Part shown: in pieces, positions 31,778 to 39,746 of the stretch
How positions within the stretch are numbered: position 1 is the stretch's first letter
Layout of the letters: each line of letters opens with the position of its first letter
Assembly (NCBI RefSeq): GCF_003575975.1
Contig: NZ_QQXK01000024.1
Location: 1 to 59,782 of the forward strand
DNA from: Galactobacter valiniphilus
GTDB taxonomy: Bacteria; Actinomycetota; Actinomycetes; Actinomycetales; Micrococcaceae
Direction of reading: 5' to 3'
DNA: 59,782 nucleotides
Position numbers and translations under genes: made by a program
Notes under the pieces: model-generated
Databases searched by the model: none
What the model was told of the DNA's origin: nothing
What the model saw: the letters and a program-made list of their open reading frames with translations, nothing else

Positions 31778-33333
31778 ACGATCTCGTCATCATCGGCGGC
31801 GGCCCCACCGCCTTGCGCGCGTTGGCGGAACTGGAGGAGGTACTAGCCGCCTCCAGTACCCCGGTGCCCCGGCGCCGCCCACGCATCGTCCTCCTCGAAC
31901 CCGCGGTTCCCGGAGCCGGTGCCGTGTGGGACCCTACGCAACCGGAACACCTCATCCTGAACGCTGACGCGGGCATCGTCGATCTGCGTTGCCCGAGCAT
32001 CCCCCTGAACTATCGCGATTTCGCGGATGACACGCGCAGCTTCCCCCCACGAGCGAGCGTGGGGTCCTACTTGGCGTGGTGCTTTGAGCGTCTGCGCACC
32101 TCGGCCCATTGGGAACTGGTGCATCTCCCCCATCGGGCCAGCGCCGTCATACCTTGCGAGGACGCGTTCGACGTGCGCCTCGACTCGTCCGTGTCCGTCA
32201 AGGGCCGGGAAGTCCTCCTGGCAACGGGTCATGCTCCACATACCCAACCGGACCACGTGGCCCTGAGCTCCGTCTCCTCGCGGCGGCTCACAGACCCCGT
32301 CGTCGTCAAGGGCGCCTCGCTCACCGCCTTCGACGTCGTCGCAGACCTGACCCAGGGAAGGGGCGGGAGCTTCCTGAGAGCGAAGGATGGGTGCCTCGCG
32401 TACGTCCCCGGCGGCAGCGAGCCGCGCCTCATCACGCTCTGGAGCCGGTCGGGGCAGACCATGCTGCCCAAGCCCCGGTACTCGACGACCCACGAGGCCG
32501 CTGCCGTGCGCGGGGAGTCCGCCGCCCTGCGGTCGCTACCCACCCCCGACCTCGCATGGTGGGCCGCCTTGCGACGTGCAGCTCAGGCGGCGGCTGCTAG
32601 CCACAGCATCTCCATTGACGCCGACACCCTCGATCGCGTCTGGGACGCCTCGCCCTCCCCACCGGGCGATGTCGGCGTCGAGACGGCCGACCGCTGGACC
32701 CACGACCTCAACCGCGCCGAGGGGCGAGTGGACGCAGACGCGCGATGGTGGTGGGGGAGGGCCTGGGCCTGCGGATACCAGGACATCGTGGCCGGGCTGG
32801 ATCGACAACCCCGCTCGCGCGAGACATGGGAACGTTTCGGGCAGCGGGCCGCCTTGCTTGAACGCTGGGCCTTCGGCCCGCCGGCCGACACCATCGAGCG
32901 TCTGCTCGCCCTGAGACGGGCGGGCCTGCTCACCTGCCACCGGTCACCATCGCAGCCGAACCCCTCCGCTCTCACGATCGACGCAGTCACACCCAGACCG
33001 GGGGTCCTGCGAGAACCGCGCGCGTGGGCGCCGGCGTCGCCGCCGGCCGTCGCTTCCGCGCAGCAAGAGCTGTGGTCTCAACTCCTGGGGACCGGCCAGG
33101 TGATGGTCCGTCCGGGAGAGCGAGGCGTCCTGACCAGGCCGGACGGCCGTTGCGTGCCGGAGAACGGCGGCATGACCCCCGTGCTCTGCGCGCTCGGCCG
33201 CCCGACAGAAGACCCGACGCTTGGCCACGACTCGCTGCACCGGGCGTTCAGGCCAGAGTTCAAGAACTGGGCCACCGGTTGGTCGCAACGCCTCCGCTCG
33301 ACCCACGACATTCACCAAGGAGCCGTCACATGA
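31774..33333 (+). CDS. FAD/NAD(P)-binding protein (PF13454-like oxidoreductase)
   Basis: A 519-residue flavoprotein. N-terminal Rossmann motif LVIIGGGPTALRALAEL and the stretch VPGAGAVWDPTQPEHLILNADAGIVDLRC are characteristic of the FAD-NAD(P)-binding family PF13454. A second nucleotide-binding region follows (VLLATGHAPHTQPD, then VVKGASLTAFDVVADLTQGRGG). It would oxidise or hydroxylate a small substrate using reduced nicotinamide. The GTG start lies in the ATGA-like overlap with the SbnA-like gene, and its stop overlaps the next ATG. This coupling implies one pathway. The specific reaction is unknown. Confidence 0.78.
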   Translation: MNDLVIIGGGPTALRALAELEEVLAASSTPVPRRRPRIVLLEPAVPGAGAVWDPTQPEHLILNADAGIVDLRCPSIPLNYRDFADDTRSFPPRASVGSYLAWCFERLRTSAHWELVHLPHRASAVIPCEDAFDVRLDSSVSVKGREVLLATGHAPHTQPDHVALSSVSSRRLTDPVVVKGASLTAFDVVADLTQGRGGSFLRAKDGCLAYVPGGSEPRLITLWSRSGQTMLPKPRYSTTHEAAAVRGESAALRSLPTPDLAWWAALRRAAQAAAASHSISIDADTLDRVWDASPSPPGDVGVETADRWTHDLNRAEGRVDADARWWWGRAWACGYQDIVAGLDRQPRSRETWERFGQRAALLERWAFGPPADTIERLLALRRAGLLTCHRSPSQPNPSALTIDAVTPRPGVLREPRAWAPASPPAVASAQQELWSQLLGTGQVMVRPGERGVLTRPDGRCVPENGGMTPVLCALGRPTEDPTLGHDSLHRAFRPEFKNWATGWSQRLRSTHDIHQGAVT

Positions 33334-34826
33334 CCCGACGCCCACCCGCCCTGTGCCACGGTCAACCGCCGCTCACCGCGCGCACCGAGCCCTGGATGGA
33401 GGATCTGCTCGCGGACCCGGAGGCCTGTCGCGCGCTCATCGATGAATACGGCTCGCCGGTCAACGTGCATGACTTCGCTCCGCTCGCGCGCCATTGCCGC
33501 GAGCTCGTCGAGGCCGCGGCGGAGTGCGGCGTGCCGTTGCGCGTCTTCGTGGCGCGCAAGGCGAACAAGACGCTGGGCTTGGTCGATGCCGCCACCTCGG
33601 CGGGCCACGGCATCGACGTCGCTTCCTACCATGAACTGCGCCAATGCCTCGAGCGGGGCGTCTCTCCCCAGAACCTCATCGTCACCGCCGCCGTCAAATC
33701 TCTGGCCCTGCTCACCCTGGCCGTCTCGGCCGGTGTTGCGGTCAGCGTCGACAATCAGGACGAGCTCGAGGACCTCCTGCAGGTGGCGTCCGGCAGTGAG
33801 CCGGGGGCAAACCCGGTAGAGATCGCTCTGCGCCTCTCCCCCACCGACCCGGACCTGCCCACCTCGCGTTTCGGGCTGCCCGCCGAGCAGTGGCTCGGCC
33901 TCATGAGTGCTGCCACGCAGCGGGCGAACGCCAGGGGCGGGTCGGAGGTCCTCGTTTCGGGTCTCCACTTCCACCTCAACGGCTACTCGGCCCCCGAACG
34001 GGTCCGAATGCTGGTGCACGCATGCAAGGCCGCTGATGCTCTGCGTGCAATCGGCCACCCCGTGGCCTTCATCGACATGGGCGGTGGTGTCCCCATCTCC
34101 TACCTCGACGACGAAGAACCTTGGCGTGCCTTCTGGCGTGCCCTCGATGCAGACACCGAACGGGCCATGACGTGGAAAGGCGACCGTCTCGGGCTGCGCG
34201 ATCCCCATCTCGATCGCCCGTCCGAATCGCTCTACCCTTTCTGGCAGCCGCTCTCGCGCGGCCCGTGGTTGTCGTCCATCCTGCGCGCGGAGGTTCCGGA
34301 AAGCAGCGGCAACAGGAGCACCTCCGTCGCCCAGATGCTGATCGATCGCGGTCTTGAGCTCCGGTGTGAGCCTGGGCGCGCCGTCCTCGATGGTTGCGGC
34401 CTCACGCTGGCAGCCGTAGCGTTCCGCAAACACGATCGCGACGGAAACGGTTTGGTGGGTCTCCACATGAACCGCACACAGTTGCGCTCCACCTCAGCGG
34501 ATGTGCTCCTGGATCCGCGCTGGGTGCGACGTTCCGGCACTCCGGTCGGAGAGCCGCAGACCGCCTTCCTGGTGGGTGCGTACTGTGTAGAGGACGAGGC
34601 CATCCTCCGCCGTCGACTCACGTTCCCCACCGGCGTGGACCGGCAGGATATCGCCGCGTTCATCAACACCGCCGGATACCTCATGCATATCGTCGAGAGC
34701 GCTTCGCACCAGCTCCCGCTCGCGCGCAACGTCGTCCGGTGCGGTGACACCTTCCACCCCGATGCGATGGACGCCGCGCGGCCCGAGGATGCGGGTCAGG
34801 CCGCGGCGTCGAGGGCGGTCCGATGA
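33330..34826 (+). CDS. Y4yA-like PLP-dependent decarboxylase (alanine-racemase fold)
   Basis: A 498-residue fold-type III PLP enzyme. ATG 33330 follows AAGGAG and overlaps the previous stop. The lysine that should hold PLP is in LRVFVARKANKTLGLVD; GIDVASYHELRQCLERG, SGLHFHLNGYS and the glycine-rich FIDMGGGVPISYLD match the diaminopimelate/ornithine decarboxylase group, and LELRCEPGRAVLDGCG plus VGAYCVEDEAIL fit the C-terminal barrel. Overall it resembles Y4yA of Rhizobium sp. NGR234, whose neighbour y4xP is also SbnA-like (from memory). It probably decarboxylates or epimerises an amino acid made by the upstream enzymes. Confidence 0.82.
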   Translation: MTRRPPALCHGQPPLTARTEPWMEDLLADPEACRALIDEYGSPVNVHDFAPLARHCRELVEAAAECGVPLRVFVARKANKTLGLVDAATSAGHGIDVASYHELRQCLERGVSPQNLIVTAAVKSLALLTLAVSAGVAVSVDNQDELEDLLQVASGSEPGANPVEIALRLSPTDPDLPTSRFGLPAEQWLGLMSAATQRANARGGSEVLVSGLHFHLNGYSAPERVRMLVHACKAADALRAIGHPVAFIDMGGGVPISYLDDEEPWRAFWRALDADTERAMTWKGDRLGLRDPHLDRPSESLYPFWQPLSRGPWLSSILRAEVPESSGNRSTSVAQMLIDRGLELRCEPGRAVLDGCGLTLAAVAFRKHDRDGNGLVGLHMNRTQLRSTSADVLLDPRWVRRSGTPVGEPQTAFLVGAYCVEDEAILRRRLTFPTGVDRQDIAAFINTAGYLMHIVESASHQLPLARNVVRCGDTFHPDAMDAARPEDAGQAAASRAVR

Positions 34827-35341
34827 GCGAAGATGCCCCGCCCCGGACGGAGGATGGCCGCTACATTGTAGTCAACTCGCGCCGCTGGCGCGCCACCGAC
34901 CCGTCCATCCCCGAGGCGTTCCGCCAAGAGCTCGTCAATGAGCTCATGAACGCCAGGCGCGCCGTGAAAGCAGGAGAGCCAGGTGCGCGCGAACGCGTCT
35001 CAGACGCAAAAGTTGCTCTGGGTGAACGAGGGGCGCCGTGGTGGGATGAGCCCACCGACACGGAATTCGCACGCCGAGCCATAGCAACTGCCAATGCTCT
35101 CCTGCGCCACCGTGAAGGGAAGAGCATCTGCCCCAGCGACGTGGCGCGTTCCATCGGAGGGGTTTCCTGGAGGAGCAGGATGGACGCCGTTCGAGCTGCT
35201 GTCGCCGAGGAGGCAAGTGCGGGACGCCTCCGCGTGACGCAGAAGAATGAGACCGTCGATCTCGTGGCAGCCAAAGGCCCCGTGCGCATCGTCGCGGGAC
35301 AGCGTTTCGAACACGCTCCTGAACCGAAGAGGAACGGATGA
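34823..35341 (+). CDS. DUF3253-type protein
   Basis: A 172-residue basic, helical protein coupled to the previous gene by an ATGA overlap. The N-terminal part (GRYIVVNSRRWRATDPSIPEAFRQELVNELMNARRAVK) and the C-terminal winged-helix-like module (SICPSDVARSIGG...WRSRMDAVRAAVAEEASAGRLRVTQ...GPVRIV) match DUF3253 proteins known from many actinobacteria. The C-terminal pattern suggests nucleic-acid or protein binding rather than catalysis. It may be carried along with the biosynthetic operon or regulate it. Confidence 0.75.
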   Translation: MSEDAPPRTEDGRYIVVNSRRWRATDPSIPEAFRQELVNELMNARRAVKAGEPGARERVSDAKVALGERGAPWWDEPTDTEFARRAIATANALLRHREGKSICPSDVARSIGGVSWRSRMDAVRAAVAEEASAGRLRVTQKNETVDLVAAKGPVRIVAGQRFEHAPEPKRNG

Positions 35342-35545
35342 CCATGCCCCGCCGGTGTTGAGTCGGCGCCCCCCTGCGCGGGACCGCTGCCTCGAGAGGC
35401 GACCGTGGAATCTGGCGCCCCGTTCCAAGCGCGGCCGGCGTAGGTCTGCGCGGAAGGAATCTCGTATCGACGTTGCCTCCTTGAGGAGGCTTGTGGAGCG
35501 CCGCCGCGCCCGCCCCGTGGGCAGGCAACGACCCCTCAACCTCAA

Positions 35546-35590
35546 CAGCGCCGCCCGCCGATCCGGGGGACGGATCGACGGGCGGCGCTG
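35546..35590. terminator. Bidirectional terminator hairpin
   Basis: CAGCGCCGCCCGCCGATCC pairs, with one mismatch, with 35572-35590. It ends both the four-gene operon and the convergent transporter gene. Confidence 0.85.
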
Positions 35591-35615
35591 AAGCGGAAGG
35601 CGGCGGGGCGAAGGG

Positions 35616-36971
35616 TTACTTCGACTCGACCTTCTCAAACACGGTGGCCCCGCTGGCCTGCTCCTCCTCGTTGCGGATCGAGAGGTCGATGCCCTGACGA
35701 TCGCGGATGAGGGAGACGGCGACGAAGCCGAGGACCACCACGATGCACAGGTACACCGAGATGCCGAAGGTGTTGTGCGTGGCGTCCAGGATGGCCTGGG
35801 CGATCAGCGGGGCAAACGCGCCGCCGAGGATCGCGCCCAGGGCGTAGGAGATGGAGACGCCGGAGAAGCGCACCGAGGCCGGGAACATCTCCGAGTACAG
35901 CGCGGCCTGCGGGCCGTAGGTGAAGCCGAGGCCCACCGAGAACAGCGCGAGGGCCAGGTAGAGCATCCCGATGGAGCCCGTGTTCATGATCGGGAAGATC
36001 AGGAACACGGCGATCGCGGAGCACACGAAGCCGATCTGGTAGGTGCGCACGCGACCGATCTTGTCGGAGAGGATGCCGCCCACCAGGGTGGTGATGAACC
36101 AGAACGCGGAGCCGACGGCCACGGCGACGAGCACCTGGGTCTGATCCATGTGCAGGTCCTTGGTCGTGTACTTCGTGATGAAGCCGCCCGTGGTCATGTA
36201 GCCCGGGGCGTTGTTGCCGGCGAACACGAGGGCGCCGAGCAGCACGAGGTACCAGTACTTCTTCAGCAGCACCACGATGGGAGCCTTGGTCTGCGACTTG
36301 GTCTCGGCGATCTCCTGGAACACCGGGGACTCGTCGACGGAGCGGCGGACCCAGTAGCCCACGAGGATCAGCACGATCGAGAGCAGGAACGGCACGCGCC
36401 AGCCCCACTCGGCAAACGCGGCACCGGGCGAGATGACGCCCGTCATGAGCGCCATGACGCCCGAGGCCAGGAGCATGCCCAGCGGCACACCCAGCTGCGG
36501 GAAGGAGCCGGCCAGGCCGCGCTTCTTCGGGTCGGCGTGCTCAACGGCCATGAGCACGGCGCCGCCCCACTCGCCGCCGGCGGAGATGCCCTGCAGGACG
36601 CGCAGCAACAGGAGCAGGATCGGCGCGGCGATGCCGATCTGGGCATACGTGGGCAGCAGGCCGATGAGCGCCGTGGCGGCACCCATCAGGAGCAGCGTGA
36701 TGACCAGCATGGCGCGGCGGCCGATCTTGTCGCCGTAGTGCCCGGCCAGGAAGGCGCCGAGCGGGCGGAAGAGGAAGGACAGGCCGATGGACGCGAAGGC
36801 CACGAGCTGGCCGACGGAACCGCCGGCCGGGTCGAAGAATTGCTTGTTGAACACCAGAGCAACGGCATTCGCGTAGATGAAGAAGTCGTACCACTCGACG
36901 GTGGTACCGATAATCGTGGCTGCGGCGACGCGGCGCCGGTTGGCCGTGTGGGTGGTGGCGGTAGACGTCAT
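35616..36971 (-). CDS. MFS transporter of the metabolite:proton symporter (MHS) type
   Basis: A 451-residue transporter with 12 predicted membrane segments. Markers of the MHS subfamily: IIGTTVEWYDFFIYANAVALVFNKQFF at the first segment, FLFRPLGAFLAGHYGDKIGRRAML, LLLLLRVLQGISAGGEWGGAVLM and LAGSFPQLGVPLG. These enzymes carry organic acids or betaines (KgtP, ShiA, ProP relatives). ATG 36971 (MTSTATTHTANRRR) follows GGGGG; the upstream extension is dropped. It stands alone, convergent with the PLP operon, so it is not clearly tied to it. Substrate unknown. Confidence 0.88.
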   Translation of the reverse strand: MTSTATTHTANRRRVAAATIIGTTVEWYDFFIYANAVALVFNKQFFDPAGGSVGQLVAFASIGLSFLFRPLGAFLAGHYGDKIGRRAMLVITLLLMGAATALIGLLPTYAQIGIAAPILLLLLRVLQGISAGGEWGGAVLMAVEHADPKKRGLAGSFPQLGVPLGMLLASGVMALMTGVISPGAAFAEWGWRVPFLLSIVLILVGYWVRRSVDESPVFQEIAETKSQTKAPIVVLLKKYWYLVLLGALVFAGNNAPGYMTTGGFITKYTTKDLHMDQTQVLVAVAVGSAFWFITTLVGGILSDKIGRVRTYQIGFVCSAIAVFLIFPIMNTGSIGMLYLALALFSVGLGFTYGPQAALYSEMFPASVRFSGVSISYALGAILGGAFAPLIAQAILDATHNTFGISVYLCIVVVLGFVAVSLIRDRQGIDLSIRNEEEQASGATVFEKVESK

Positions 36972-37128
36972 CGTGTTACCCCCGTCTCGAACGGATGTGA
37001 GTTTCGTGACGTGATGGGCGCCACGGGGACAGATCGTATACGGTCTGACCACGCCTGTCCATCAGAGGTGTGACCTTTTGGTCTACTCCCATAGACCTTT
37101 GGTGATATGAAATCGACCCATGCACGAC

Positions 37129-37160
37129 GACGCGCGGCCCCCTTGGAGGGGCCGCGCGTC
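37129..37160. terminator. Terminator-like hairpin
   Basis: GACGCGCGGCCCC/GGGGCCGCGCGTC stem around a short loop, between the transporter start and the end of the next minus-strand gene at 37215. It probably ends that gene's transcript. Confidence 0.7.
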
Positions 37161-37214
37161 GGTGGGCGGGTGGCCGGGCGGGCGACCGGTGGAGACTGCC
37201 CGAGGCAGCTGGCG

Positions 37215-38171
37215 TTAGCCGGCGCTCCAGAAGCCGGCGGAGCGATCGCTCGCGAGCGCGTCGGCGACGCGGACCGCCGAACTCTCCAGTACGGCGTCGT
37301 CGTTCATCTCGGCCGGGACGTCAAAGCACACGTTGTAGGTGCCGGTCTGCCCGGCCGGCAGATCGGCGGCTAGCACCGGGCTGTCCTGGAGCTGGGCCCC
37401 GCAGGTCAGAGCGTCCACCCGCGTGCCGTCGCCGGCGATGAGCTCGTAGGTCAGGTCGGTCCCGGGCGAGATTGCCGCGTCGGAGCGGTTGCCGACCTCC
37501 ACGGTCGCCGTCACGTAGCGCCCCTCGGGGGCCGGCGCCTGCGGGTCAGCTTGGGCCACCGCGGCGGTGGCCTGCAGGTCAACCTTCTGCACCACGACGC
37601 GCAGTTGGCCCACGTCCGCGCCTGTGCCGACGGGCAGCGCGCCGGCGACGAGGCCTGGCAGGTCCGAGGCCACCGCGGATTCGTTGAAGTCGTCCCCGGC
37701 CGCCTCGTCGTCCTCGTCCTGGACCAGCGTTTGCGCCTGCTTCTCCAGCTCTGCGCGCTGCACATTGGCGGTGATCACGGGGGCGGCGATGCCCACGACG
37801 CACAGCGCCGCCGCGACAATGCCGGGCCACTTGCGCGCGCCGCGCAGGGCGGCAATGACCCAGGCGCCTCCGCCCAGGAGGAGGCCGATGCCCGCCGACC
37901 AGACCCAGTTCAGGGCGGTCTCGGGCCGCAGCGCCGCGACGATCGAGACCACCGCCGCGACGGCGCCGAGGCCGGCCAGGATCCACACGACGAGCGGCGT
38001 GGGTTCCTTCGGCGCGCGCTCGGCCCGATCCGCGCGGGGGCCGCGGCCCGTTCCGCGCCCGCCTCGGGCCTCCGCCGCGTCGTCGGCCCGGTCGGCGAAG
38101 CCCCACTGGCCCACGCCGCCGCCGTCCTGGGGCTGTGCGTTGGGGTCGAGTTCGCGCGGTGAACGGCGCAC
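37215..38171 (-). CDS. Membrane protein with extracellular DUF4352-like domain
   Basis: A 318-residue protein. GTG 38171 follows CAGGAG. The N-terminus (about 1-75) is charged and disordered. Three hydrophobic segments follow (LVVWILAGLGAVAAVVSIVAAL, VWSAGIGLLLGGGAWVIAAL, WPGIVAAALCVVGIAAPVI). After a Glu/Asp-rich linker a beta-rich domain (VVVQKVDLQATAAV...RYVTATVEVGNRSDAAISPG...NVCFDVPAEM) has the DUF4352 pattern, with two cysteines. This layout is common in actinobacteria and of unknown role, probably extracytoplasmic. Confidence 0.78.
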   Translation of the reverse strand: MRRSPRELDPNAQPQDGGGVGQWGFADRADDAAEARGGRGTGRGPRADRAERAPKEPTPLVVWILAGLGAVAAVVSIVAALRPETALNWVWSAGIGLLLGGGAWVIAALRGARKWPGIVAAALCVVGIAAPVITANVQRAELEKQAQTLVQDEDDEAAGDDFNESAVASDLPGLVAGALPVGTGADVGQLRVVVQKVDLQATAAVAQADPQAPAPEGRYVTATVEVGNRSDAAISPGTDLTYELIAGDGTRVDALTCGAQLQDSPVLAADLPAGQTGTYNVCFDVPAEMNDDAVLESSAVRVADALASDRSAGFWSAG

Positions 38172-38357
38172 GGCGGGGCTCCTGGGTCTCTCGGCGGCGC
38201 GGCGCCCGGGCTCGGGCGCGCAGGGGACCACGGTAGCCCGGGCGACTGTGGACCGCCTGTCCGCACCGGCGAAGGCGCCCCGGAAACGCCCCCTTCCCGT
38301 GGACGCGGCCGCGCCCTAGCCTGGGATCCACGTCCCTGCCGTCGTCTCAGGAGTGCC

Positions 38358-38516
38358 ATGTTCCAGCAGCCCGTTGCCGCCTTCGCCTCGCTCTCCCTCG
38401 GCGCCATGACGCCGCTCGACGCGCTCGGCCCCGTCGCGATGGCCGTGGGCGTCCTCATGATCGGCGTGCTGCTCTTCGGGATCGGCCGGCGCATCGCCCG
38501 CAAGCGCCGCCGCTAG
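38358..38516 (+). CDS. 52-residue small membrane protein
   Basis: ATG 38358 is preceded by CAGGAG at 4-base spacing and opens a 52-codon frame ending TAG. The sequence MFQQPVAAFASLSLGAMTPL is followed by one hydrophobic helix (AMAVGVLMIGVLLFGIG) and a strongly basic tail (RRIARKRRR), the classic look of a short tail-anchored or single-pass membrane peptide with a cytoplasmic C-terminus. It is divergent from the DUF4352-like gene. Too short for family assignment. Confidence 0.68.
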   Translation: MFQQPVAAFASLSLGAMTPLDALGPVAMAVGVLMIGVLLFGIGRRIARKRRR

Positions 38517-38625
38517 GCACCCCCCACCCTTGTGGGCCGCCGCCCACGGGCCCTACTTTGGGTCTCGCGGCGCCGCACTGGGCGCCCACCACGGCCGCCG
38601 AGCGGCCAGAACGAGCGGGAACACC

Positions 38626-39410
38626 ATGGCTGAAGCGAGCTTCCAGGCGGGCGCACCGTGCTGGCTCGATCTCATGACGAGCAACACCGAGGGCGCCAAA
38701 GCCTTCTACGGTCCCTTGCTCGGGTGGGACTTCCAGACCGGCGACGAGGCGCTCTACGGCGGCTACGTCATGGCCCTGCTGAACGGCCAGCCCGTGGCCG
38801 GGATCATGCAGAAGCAGCCGGAGCAGGCGGACTTCCCCGATCTGTGGAGCACCTACCTCGGCACGGACGACGCCGAGGCCACCATGAGGGCCGTCACAGA
38901 GGCCGGCGGCAACGTCCTCTTCGGCCCCATGGAGGTGCCGGGTCAGGGCCACATGGGCATGGTGCAGGACCCGACCGGCGCGGCCGTCGGCACCTGGCAG
39001 CCCGCCGGCATGCGCGGCTACGGCCTCGTCTACGACCGGGCGCCCCGTATTGGCACGAGCTCTTCACGCGCGACTTCGGCGCGAGCCTGGACTTCTACTC
39101 CGCCGCCTTCGGCTGGGACGTCTCGGTCGTTTCCGATAGCGACGAGTTCCGCTACGCCACGCTCGGCGCCGATGCCGCGGCCCGCGCCGGCGTCATGGAC
39201 GCCTCCAGCTTCCTGCCCGAGGGCGTGCCCGCGCACTGGCGCGTCTACTTCGGTGTGGAGGACGCGCGCGCCGCGGCCGAGGTCGTGGCCCAGCTGGGCG
39301 GCACCGTGCTCTCGGGCCCCGAGGACACCCCGTACGGCACCATCGTGACGATCCAGGATCCCTTCGGCGCGCAGCTGTTGCTCGCCTCCGGGTACCCCGC
39401 CGGGCGCTGA
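38626..39410 (+). pseudogene. Two-domain VOC (glyoxalase-fold) protein with a frameshift
   Basis: ATG 38626 begins MAEASFQAGAPCWLDLMTSN, a first VOC domain that runs to GLVYDRAP at about 39040. Coding then continues one frame over with GAPYWHELFTRDFGASLDFY and a second VOC domain to TGA at 39408-39410. The total length is one base short of a whole number of codons, so a single-base deletion at about 39035-39045 (within GACCGGGCGCCC) explains it. Intact relatives are about 260-residue proteins made of two VOC repeats with dioxygenase or hydrolase folds. Either a natural lesion or a base-calling error in a GC run. Confidence 0.72.
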
Positions 39411-39746
39411 TCCCGCCGGCCGCGCCGGACGCACAAGGGGCCCCCACCGACGTGTCGGCGGGGGCCCCTCGCACCTGGAAAGGGTTAGGTACTGCAACGT
39501 GTCCGGCCCATCCCTACACGATCGGCCGGGCGGCGATCCCATGACCGAACCGCCGTGAACGCGACACTGCCACCGCTCCCCCGGCCCCGCCAAGAGGCCC
39601 GCGGCGACTCCCAGCCAAGTCCCACCTAACGCGAGTCAGGCACCCAGGCGGCCGCCCGACGTCGGGCACTTTTCCTCACGCCGTGAGCTCACGGGAGGTC
39701 CGGAAGGGCACGACGGCGCGTGGGCGCCTCGAGCGCTTGGCGCGCC
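39411..39746. other. Intergenic region with a strong terminator
   Basis: No gene seen. Hairpin AGGGGCCCCCACCGAC/GTCGGCGGGGGCCCCT (39436-39468) ends the VOC transcript. The remainder (TTAGGTACTGCAACGTG and GC-rich sequence) carries no recognised signal. Confidence 0.6.
39436..39468. terminator. Terminator hairpin after the VOC gene
   Basis: A near-perfect 16-base stem, 26 bases after the stop, between the VOC gene and the convergent RamB-like gene. Confidence 0.8.
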
